Shown here: positions 25,882 to 32,352 of the stretch, one piece after another
Numbering within the stretch: position 1 is the stretch's first letter
Layout: every line of letters starts with the position of its first letter
NCBI RefSeq assembly: GCF_036964145.1
Contig: NZ_JBALUC010000004.1
Coordinates: 248,001 to 312,000 of the forward strand
From: Hyphomonas sp036964145
GTDB taxonomy: Bacteria > Pseudomonadota > Alphaproteobacteria > Caulobacterales > Hyphomonadaceae
Direction of reading: 5' to 3'
DNA: 64,000 nucleotides
The notes under the pieces: generated by a model
Told to the model about the DNA's origin: nothing
The model's database searches: none
The model's input: only the letters and a program-made list of their open reading frames with translations
Made by a program: the position numbers and the translations under genes

Positions 25882-26409
25882 ATGGCTATCAGAGAAATCC
25901 TCACCGTCCCGGACCCGCGTCTGAAGGAAGTGTCGAAGCCCGTCGAGGGCGGCGTCACCGACGAGATTCGCGCGCTCATGGATGACATGCTGGAAACCAT
26001 GTATGACGCGCCGGGTATTGGCTTGGCCGCGATTCAGATCGGCGTGCCGCTGCGCGTGATCGTGATGGATCTCGCAAAAGAGGGGGAAGAGCCCCAGCCG
26101 CGCTATTTCGTGAACCCGGAAATCCTGCCTCTGACTGAGGACATGGCGCCTTATGAAGAGGGCTGCCTGTCGGTGCCGGACATTTTCGATGAAGTCGAAC
26201 GTCCGACCGAGTGCCACGTCCGCTACCTCGACTATGACGGCTTCAAAGTCGATGAAGTTGCAACCGGCATGTATGCGGTTTGCATCCAGCATGAGATGGA
26301 TCATCTGGAAGGCACGCTGTTCATCGACCATCTGTCGCGCCTGAAGCGCCAGCGGGCGATCGACAAGGTGAAGAAGGCCAAGCGCCTGCACGCACGCGAG
26401 TCGGCCTGA
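25882..26409 (+). CDS. def: Peptide deformylase
   Basis: Removes the N-formyl group from nascent proteins; 175 residues. All three metal and active-site motifs are present: GIGLAAIQ (45-52), EGCLS (93-97) and HEMDH (137-141). It heads a translation-maturation cluster: def, a tiny membrane ORF, fmt, a GNAT gene and truA. Confidence 0.98.
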   Translation: MAIREILTVPDPRLKEVSKPVEGGVTDEIRALMDDMLETMYDAPGIGLAAIQIGVPLRVIVMDLAKEGEEPQPRYFVNPEILPLTEDMAPYEEGCLSVPDIFDEVERPTECHVRYLDYDGFKVDEVATGMYAVCIQHEMDHLEGTLFIDHLSRLKRQRAIDKVKKAKRLHARESA

Positions 26410-26414
26410 TCGTC

Positions 26415-26549
26415 ATGAAGAAGCGCGGCAGCTTCTTCGCGCGTCCCTGGGTCCGTTGGACCGCCGCTTTTTTCCTCGCTGCCCTGATCGTGATCAGTGT
26501 AGGCGGCAATGGGCTCACCCCATTCAGCATGACGGGCGCACTGCGCTGA
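26415..26549 (+). CDS. Putative 44-residue membrane protein between def and fmt
   Basis: A 45-codon frame starting ATG AAG AAG 5 bases after the def stop. It encodes a basic N-terminus (MKKRGSFFARPWVRW), then a hydrophobic helix (about residues 17-33) and a short tail. The positive-inside layout supports a real single-pass protein, but no clear ribosome site is visible; translational coupling to def would be needed. Confidence 0.4.
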   Translation: MKKRGSFFARPWVRWTAAFFLAALIVISVGGNGLTPFSMTGALR

Positions 26550-26604
26550 GGCGCTTGCGAAACGTTGCTTCCAAAATGACCCCGAACCGACTATTCCCGG
26601 CACG

Positions 26605-27558
26605 ATGACCAAACCCCTTCGCCTTGCCTTCATGGGTAGCCCGGATATCGCCACCGGTGTGCTGGGTGCGTTGATCGCGGCCGGGCACGAGATTGTCTGT
26701 GTCTATTCGCAGCCGCCACGCCCGGCTGGACGTGGCAAGAAACTGACACCCACGCCCGTGCATGCCTTCGCAGAGGCCAGGGGTATCGAAGTGCGCACGC
26801 CCAAATCCCTGAAGAAATTGCCGGAGCAGGAGGCGTTTGCGGCGCTGGATCTCGATGCGGCTGTGGTCGTGGCCTATGGGTTGATCCTGCCGCAGGCCGT
26901 TCTCGATGCACCGCGCCTTGGCTGTCTCAACATGCATGCGTCGATCCTGCCGCGTTGGCGGGGCGCTGCGCCAATCCAGCGGGCCATCATGGCGGGGGAC
27001 ACGGAAACCGGCGTCGATGCGATGATGATGGAAGCCGGGCTTGATACCGGGCCGGTGCTTGCCTCGGCGCGCACGCAGATCACCGAAGAAGATACCGCCG
27101 GTAGCGTGCATGATCGGCTGGCCGCGCTCGCCGCAGAGCTCGCGCCCCGAGCGCTTGAAGGCCTCGCCGATGGCAGCCTGACCCCTGTTCCGCAGACGGA
27201 AGAGGGGATGACTTATGCCGCCAAGCTTGGCCCGGATGACCAGAAGGTCGATTGGTCGCGGCCTGCGCGAGAGGTCGACTGCCATATCAGGGGTCTGTCG
27301 CCGTTCCCGGGGGCGTGGTGCTACTGGACGCCGCCGGGCAAGGACGAGCCGGTGCGCCTGAAATTGCTGATGTGCCGTCGCTCCGGTTGGGAAACCACTG
27401 CGCCGGCCGGCATGGTTCTGGATGACCGCCTGCTGGTCGCTTGCGGCGATGGCGGCGCTGTGCGTATCCTCCGTCTGCAAAAGCCAGGGGGAAAGCCAAT
27501 GGATGCAGACCAATTCCTGCAGGGGCAGGCGATTGCTCCGGATACGGTGCTTGGCTGA
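26605..27558 (+). CDS. fmt: Methionyl-tRNA formyltransferase
   Basis: Transfers a formyl group from 10-formyl-THF to Met-tRNAi; 317 residues. The N-terminal Rossmann domain has MGSPDIATGVL, the substrate loop PPRPAGRGKK, and the catalytic region NMHASILPRWRGAAPIQRAI with the expected Asn and His, followed by the C-terminal OB-like domain. Its stop overlaps the ATG of the next gene, indicating translational coupling. Confidence 0.97.
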   Translation: MTKPLRLAFMGSPDIATGVLGALIAAGHEIVCVYSQPPRPAGRGKKLTPTPVHAFAEARGIEVRTPKSLKKLPEQEAFAALDLDAAVVVAYGLILPQAVLDAPRLGCLNMHASILPRWRGAAPIQRAIMAGDTETGVDAMMMEAGLDTGPVLASARTQITEEDTAGSVHDRLAALAAELAPRALEGLADGSLTPVPQTEEGMTYAAKLGPDDQKVDWSRPAREVDCHIRGLSPFPGAWCYWTPPGKDEPVRLKLLMCRRSGWETTAPAGMVLDDRLLVACGDGGAVRILRLQKPGGKPMDADQFLQGQAIAPDTVLG

Positions 27559-28043
27559 TGAGTTTCTGGATTCGCCCCGCCCGCGAAGAAGATCTCGACG
27601 AGATCGTTGCGCTGAATGATCTTGCCTTTGGCGGCAAGGCTGAGGGCCGCATCGTTCGGGATCTCGCCAAGAGCAGTGAGAGCGTGCTCTCCCTCGTGGC
27701 GAGCGATGACAAGACCATTGCCGGCCATATTCAGTTTTTCCGCATGCTGCTGGATGATGAGCCCGTAGCTGTCGGTCTCGGGCCGATGTCAGTGCATCCC
27801 GATTTCCAGAAGACCGGTATCGGCAGCGGCCTGATCCAGATGGGCCTTATGGCGCTGGAAGGGGCGGGGGAGCAACTCGTCTTCGTGCTTGGCCACCCCG
27901 AATACTATCCCCGATTTGGGTTTTCCGCCGATCTTGCCCAGCCATTCGAGTGCAAATGGTCCGGTGATGCCTTCATGGCGCTGCGTCTTGATCCGGCGGC
28001 ACCGACATCCGGCCGGTTGACCTATCCGGCGGCCTTTGGCTAG
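27558..28043 (+). CDS. GNAT family N-acetyltransferase (YhbS-like)
   Basis: A 161-residue acetyltransferase. The start RPAREEDLDEIVALNDLAF and the acetyl-CoA motif GLGPMSVHPDFQKTGIGSGLI (motif A Q/RxxGxG/A) are clear, and HPEYYPRFGF is typical of the YhbS subgroup. Substrate unknown. The ATG overlaps the fmt stop (TGATG), so translation is coupled. Confidence 0.9.
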   Translation: MSFWIRPAREEDLDEIVALNDLAFGGKAEGRIVRDLAKSSESVLSLVASDDKTIAGHIQFFRMLLDDEPVAVGLGPMSVHPDFQKTGIGSGLIQMGLMALEGAGEQLVFVLGHPEYYPRFGFSADLAQPFECKWSGDAFMALRLDPAAPTSGRLTYPAAFG

Positions 28044-28052
28044 GGCCGCTGA

Positions 28053-28790
28053 ATGCCGCGTTACAGACTCCTCCTCGAATACAATGGTGGCCCGTATCAG
28101 GGCTGGCAGCGCCTGCCCGGAATCCCGACTGTGCAGGGCGCCCTGGAAGAAGCAGCCGCAAAGCTCGATGGCGCGCCCGTTGAGGTGCATGGCGCCGGGC
28201 GCACCGATAGCGGCGTTCACGCGACGGGACAGGTCGCGCACATGGATTTGCAAACGGATCGCGGAACCAAGGTTGCGGACGCGATGAATTTCCATCTGCG
28301 TCCGCATTCGATCGCCGTGCTGAAGGCCGAAAAAGTGGACGAGAATTTCCACGCCCGGTTCAGCGCAACTGAGCGGCATTATCGCTTCATCATCATCAAT
28401 CGCCGGGCGCATCTGACGTTGGACGACGGCCAAGCCTGGCGGATCTCCTCCAGGCTGGATGCCGACAAGATGCACGCTGCGGCGCAGACCCTTGTTGGAA
28501 CGCACGATTTCACGACCTTCCGCGATACAGATTGTCAGGCCAAGTCGCCGGTAAAGACGCTCAACGCGATTTCCGTTTCGCGCTATGGTGACCGGGTCGA
28601 GGTGACGTGCCGGTCGAGGAGTTTCCTGCACCGACAGGTTCGCTCCATCGTGGGCAGTCTTGTGGATGTCGGCCGGGGCAAGCAGCCGGTTGGCTGGATT
28701 GCGGACATTCTGGCCGCCGCCGAACGGACGGCCTGCGGGCCGATCTCCCCGCCGGATGGGCTCTACCTGGAAAAGGTCGATTACGAATAG
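28053..28790 (+). CDS. truA: tRNA pseudouridine synthase A (positions 38-40)
   Basis: A 245-residue TruA. The catalytic Asp52 lies in GRTDSGVHA, the EYNGGPYQGWQ start and the SFLHRQVRSIVGSLVDVG motif are conserved. It lies 9 bases after the GNAT gene, at the end of the def-fmt cluster. Confidence 0.97.
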   Translation: MPRYRLLLEYNGGPYQGWQRLPGIPTVQGALEEAAAKLDGAPVEVHGAGRTDSGVHATGQVAHMDLQTDRGTKVADAMNFHLRPHSIAVLKAEKVDENFHARFSATERHYRFIIINRRAHLTLDDGQAWRISSRLDADKMHAAAQTLVGTHDFTTFRDTDCQAKSPVKTLNAISVSRYGDRVEVTCRSRSFLHRQVRSIVGSLVDVGRGKQPVGWIADILAAAERTACGPISPPDGLYLEKVDYE

Positions 28791-28869
28791 TCCCGCCTGA
28801 CGCGAAGTCAGTCTGTGCAGAATTCGGCTTCCGCTCTAGCCTCTCTGGAAAACAAGAGGGAGCGAAAAG

Positions 28870-30105
28870 ATGGCCATCGATTTTACGATACCGGAAGAGG
28901 CAAAAGAAATCCGCGAGCGGGTGCGCAAATGGGTGCAGGAAGAATGCATTCCCGCCGAACAGGAAATGGCGAGCGGTCGGGCGTTCAAGGACGTACTACC
29001 TGAGCTGCGCAAGAAGGCGCGGGCGCAGGGGCTCTGGTTGCCCTTTATTCCCATCGAGCATGGGGGGATGGGACTTGGGCCGCTGGCCAATGCGCTGGTC
29101 CAGATGGAGCTTGGCCAGAGCCATCTCGGCGCGCTGTCGATGAACTCGCAGGGACCGGACGATGCAACCATGCTGACCCTGCTGGCGCATGGCACCGATT
29201 TCCAGAAAGAGAAATACCTGAAGCCGCTGCTGAATGGCGAAAAGCGCATTTGCTATTCCATGACGGAGAAGGCCGCCGGCGCGGATGCCACCGGCATGCA
29301 GACGCGCGCAGAAAAGGACGGGAAGGGCAATTACGTCCTGAATGGCGAGAAATGGTTTTCCAGTGCCGCCTCCGCCGCCGATATTGCGGTCGTCATGGCC
29401 AAGACCAATCCGGACGCACCACGTCACCAGCAATTCTCGACCTTCATCGTTGAGCTGCCCAATCCCGGCTACAAGATCATCCGGGATATCCCGACCATGG
29501 CGGTGCACGGGGCCCATTATGAAGAAATGGGCGGCGGCCATGCTGAAGTAAAGATCGAGAACCTCGTCGTGCCGGAAGAAAACCTGCTTGGCGGGGAAGG
29601 GGGCGGATTCTCCATGGGGCAGCATCGCCTGGCCTATGGTCGTCTGCGTCACGGCATGCACAATGTGGCAATGGCTCAGCGCGCACTTGATCTGGCCACG
29701 GAACACGTCACGAGCCGTGAGACCTTTGGCAAGCCGCTGGAAGACCGGCAAGGTGTCCAGTTCATGCTGGCGGAATGTGCGAGCCAACTTTACATTGCCC
29801 GGCTGATGCTGATGCATATTGCCTACAAGGCCGAGAATGGCATGGACCTGCGGCAGGAAAACGGTATCGCCAAGGTCTTCCTCGCAAACATGGTCCACAA
29901 GGTGGTCGATACGGCAATCCAGTTGCATGGCGCACTTGGCTATTCGCTCGATACGCCCCTGGCGGCCTGGTACACGCATATCCGGTCCCAACGCCTCGTA
30001 GATGGGCCGGACGAAGTGCACAAATGGATCACCGGCAAGAATGTCATTCGCGCGTTCCGGAAGGACGGCACGACCGCGGCCGCAGCGGGGGGGGATCTGC
30101 TTTGA
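28870..30105 (+). CDS. Acyl-CoA dehydrogenase, ACAD10/11-like
   Basis: A 411-residue FAD-dependent acyl-CoA dehydrogenase. The FAD/substrate region CYSMTEKAAGADATGMQTRA and the C-terminal block AIQLHGALGYSLDTPLAAWY are clear. The end motif LVDGPDEVHKW is the variant seen in the ACAD10/11 group rather than the classical Tyr-Glu-Gly of medium-chain enzymes, so the substrate may be an unusual or long or hydroxylated acyl-CoA. AGGGAG precedes the ATG. The stop overlaps the TTG start of the EthD gene. Confidence 0.9.
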   Translation: MAIDFTIPEEAKEIRERVRKWVQEECIPAEQEMASGRAFKDVLPELRKKARAQGLWLPFIPIEHGGMGLGPLANALVQMELGQSHLGALSMNSQGPDDATMLTLLAHGTDFQKEKYLKPLLNGEKRICYSMTEKAAGADATGMQTRAEKDGKGNYVLNGEKWFSSAASAADIAVVMAKTNPDAPRHQQFSTFIVELPNPGYKIIRDIPTMAVHGAHYEEMGGGHAEVKIENLVVPEENLLGGEGGGFSMGQHRLAYGRLRHGMHNVAMAQRALDLATEHVTSRETFGKPLEDRQGVQFMLAECASQLYIARLMLMHIAYKAENGMDLRQENGIAKVFLANMVHKVVDTAIQLHGALGYSLDTPLAAWYTHIRSQRLVDGPDEVHKWITGKNVIRAFRKDGTTAAAAGGDLL

Positions 30106-30473
30106 TCAAGCTGACCTTTTGCCTGCGCCGCTTGCCCCATTTGAGCCGTGGGGCGTTCCAGCGCTACTGGCGGGAGCAGCATGCCCCGCTGGTCGCGAAA
30201 CATGCCGAAACGCTGGGTATCCTCCGCTATGTGCAATGCCATACAGGGCATGATGCACTAAGCGGGGCCATGCAAGGTTCGCGAGGTGGTCCCGACGCCT
30301 ATGATGGCGTTGCTGAACTCTGGTTCGAAAGCGAGGCAGCCTTGGCCGCGAATACCAGCGAAGCGGCGGTGAAAGCCGGCGCAGAATTGCTGGAGGACGA
30401 GAAGAAATTCATCGACCTTGCGAATTCGCCGCTCTGGTTTGGAGGCGAGCATGATGTGGTAAGTCGGGGCTAG
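30102..30473 (+). CDS. EthD-domain protein
   Basis: A 123-residue protein with the EthD (dimeric alpha-beta barrel) pattern: IKLTFCLRRLPHLSRGAFQRYWREQHAPLV at the start, then an AYDGVAELWFES block and a C-terminal FIDLANSPLWFGGEH. EthD proteins often accompany catabolic dehydrogenases or oxygenases. The start is TTG inside TTGA, overlapping the acyl-CoA dehydrogenase stop, with a G-run just upstream. Its stop codon and that of the convergent lyase share one CTAG. Confidence 0.75.
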   Translation: MIKLTFCLRRLPHLSRGAFQRYWREQHAPLVAKHAETLGILRYVQCHTGHDALSGAMQGSRGGPDAYDGVAELWFESEAALAANTSEAAVKAGAELLEDEKKFIDLANSPLWFGGEHDVVSRG

Positions 30474-31660
30474 CCAAGGGCCGCGTCGAGGTCTGCGAGG
30501 ATGTCCTCGACATCTTCCAACCCGACGGAAAGCCGGACCAGACCGTCGCTGATGCCGTGCTCCAGACGTTCTTCCTGCGAATAGGTTGAGTGGGTCATGC
30601 TGGCCGGATGCTGGATCAGGGATTCCGCGTCGCCGAGGCTGACAGCGCGCTGGATCAGGGTGAGCCTGTCCATCATGGCCGTCCCCGCGTCAAAGCCCCC
30701 TTTCAGTTCGAAGGCAATCATGCCGCCGAATGCACTCATCTGCCGGCGAGCGAGTTCATGCTGTGGATGGCTTGGCAGGCCAGGATAATGGACTTCCGAG
30801 ACGGCGGGATGAGCTTCCAGCCATTCAGCGACAGTCAGCCCACTCTCGCAATGGCGCGCCATGCGTAGCTGGAGCGTTTTCAGGCCGCGCATCACCAGCA
30901 TCGCCGTCAGCGGAGCCATCACAGAGCCGGTCATGTCCTTGACCCCGATCATCCGGATTTCATGAATCAGGTCAGCCGGGCCGCACACGACCCCTGCCAC
31001 GAGATCGCCGTGCCCGCCGAGATATTTCGTGGCCGAATGAAGCACGAAATCCGCGCCAAGCTCGATGGGCCGAGTCAGCAAGGGGGAGGCATAGGTGTTG
31101 TCGACCACCGTCAACGCACCGGCCTGTTTCGCGATCGCTGAGACAGCGGCAATGTCGACCAGTCGCATGTTCGGATTGGCTGAGGTTTCGAAATAGACGA
31201 TCCGGGTCTGCTCGCTGAGCGCTTCGCGCAAATTGGCCGGATCGCGCAGGTCGACATGGGTGACCTTTACGCCGAAGCGTGAAAGGCCGTCGCGCATGAA
31301 CGCAAATGTGCAGCCATACAGCGTCTTGTCCGTTATGATCTCGTCGCCGGGTTTTACCAGGGTCCAGAGCGTTGCGGAGATGGCGCCCATACCACTGGCT
31401 GTCGCCAAACCCGCTTCAGCGCCCTCGAGATTGGCGATCCGGGACTCGAGCAGGGCAAGGGTCGGATTGGAGATGCGGGAATAAATATGACCTTCGGTTT
31501 CCCCCGCAAAAAGTTCTGAACCTGTTGCAGTATCAGGGAAAACGAAGGTAGACGTCATGTGCACGGGCGGAGTAAGTGCGTGCGAATGATTTGCAGGTGC
31601 GTAGCCATGGTGGATGGCGCGCGTTGTGGGTCCGTGGGAGCGAACAGGTTTGTGAGTCAT
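30470..31660 (-). CDS. mdeA: Methionine gamma-lyase
   Basis: A 396-residue PLP enzyme of the Cys/Met metabolism family. The PLP lysine is Lys212 in SATKYLGGHGD. The motif LYGCTFAF puts Cys117 at the position of the active-site Cys that separates methionine gamma-lyase from cystathionine lyases (Cys116 in Pseudomonas putida). The reaction is methionine to methanethiol, 2-oxobutyrate and ammonia. The start is placed at the internal ATG with AGGAGA upstream. It is divergent from an Lrp-type gene, as mdeA is from mdeR in P. putida. Cystathionine gamma-lyase or O-acetylhomoserine sulfhydrylase are less likely. Confidence 0.85.
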   Translation of the reverse strand: MTHKPVRSHGPTTRAIHHGYAPANHSHALTPPVHMTSTFVFPDTATGSELFAGETEGHIYSRISNPTLALLESRIANLEGAEAGLATASGMGAISATLWTLVKPGDEIITDKTLYGCTFAFMRDGLSRFGVKVTHVDLRDPANLREALSEQTRIVYFETSANPNMRLVDIAAVSAIAKQAGALTVVDNTYASPLLTRPIELGADFVLHSATKYLGGHGDLVAGVVCGPADLIHEIRMIGVKDMTGSVMAPLTAMLVMRGLKTLQLRMARHCESGLTVAEWLEAHPAVSEVHYPGLPSHPQHELARRQMSAFGGMIAFELKGGFDAGTAMMDRLTLIQRAVSLGDAESLIQHPASMTHSTYSQEERLEHGISDGLVRLSVGLEDVEDILADLDAALG

Positions 31661-31695
31661 CGGGGGAAGTCTCCTGATCTGTTCGGGTAGAGTAG

Positions 31696-31718
31696 CAGCA
31701 CATTTGGGACATGTGCTG
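31696..31718. promoter_or_regulatory. Palindrome 1 in the mdeA/Lrp intergenic region
   Basis: A perfect 8-bp inverted repeat, CAGCACAT and ATGTGCTG, with a 7-base centre lies 36 bases upstream of mdeA. It is a candidate operator for the divergent Lrp-type regulator. Confidence 0.55.
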
Positions 31719-31726
31719 TCAATTAA

Positions 31727-31752
31727 TGCCAATCTCAGAATGAGAATTGGCA
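31727..31752. promoter_or_regulatory. Palindrome 2 in the mdeA/Lrp intergenic region
   Basis: TGCCAAT and ATTGGCA form perfect outer arms, with CTCA/TGAG inside offset by one base. The centre is about 32 bases from that of palindrome 1 (three helical turns), and it ends 22 bases before the regulator's ATG. Probable Lrp-family operator. Confidence 0.6.
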
Positions 31753-31774
31753 GAAATAACCAACTGGGGGTTAT

Positions 31775-32239
31775 ATGGATAAGATTGATGCTAAGATTGT
31801 GCGCGCCTTACAAGAGGATGGCCGCCTGACCAATCAGGATCTGGCGGAAAAGGTCGGCCTGTCGCCATCACCTTGCCTGCGCCGGGTTCGGAATCTCGAG
31901 AAAGCCGGGATCATAAAGGGCTATTGCGCCACGATCGACCAGAAGGCCTGCGGCTATCCAATTACCTGTTTTGTGCGCATCCGCCTGTCGATCCATACCG
32001 AGGACACGATCCAGAAATTCGAGAAGATCGTGAATGATACGCCAGAGATCCTGGATTGCTACCTGATGGCAGGCGGGTCGGATTACCAACTGCGGGTCGT
32101 AACGAGCAGCCTCGACGAATATGAGGAACTGGTGCGGAAGACCTTCCAGAAATTGCCCGGCATTTCGTCTGTCGAGACCAGTTTTGCCTATGGCGTCGTC
32201 AAGAAGTCGCGTGTCCTGCCGGTCAAGATCGGGGCTTGA
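31775..32239 (+). CDS. mdeR: Lrp/AsnC family transcriptional regulator (MdeR-like)
   Basis: A 154-residue regulator with an N-terminal winged HTH (MDKIDAKIVRALQEDGRLTNQDLAEKVGLSPSPCLRRVRNLE is the Lrp-type HTH) and a C-terminal RAM/AsnC ligand domain (DCYLMAGGSDYQLRV). It is divergent from the methionine gamma-lyase gene, so methionine or a product is the likely effector and local autoregulation is likely. The GGGGG before the ATG may serve as ribosome site. The gene name rests on context. Confidence 0.88.
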   Translation: MDKIDAKIVRALQEDGRLTNQDLAEKVGLSPSPCLRRVRNLEKAGIIKGYCATIDQKACGYPITCFVRIRLSIHTEDTIQKFEKIVNDTPEILDCYLMAGGSDYQLRVVTSSLDEYEELVRKTFQKLPGISSVETSFAYGVVKKSRVLPVKIGA

Positions 32240-32352
32240 ACGGCAATATGCCGGGTGAAATGCCGGAAATAGGCGCAGTTTCCGGTCTCTCCTGTCTCAA
32301 TCCCGCTATGACAGCATAGGCGCGGGAGAGGGAGCTGCTATACAGGCAGGTA

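Noticed and set aside
24556..26391. 611-residue minus-strand frame across rmuC and def
   Set aside because: It spans two well-supported genes on the other strand and has shadow composition.
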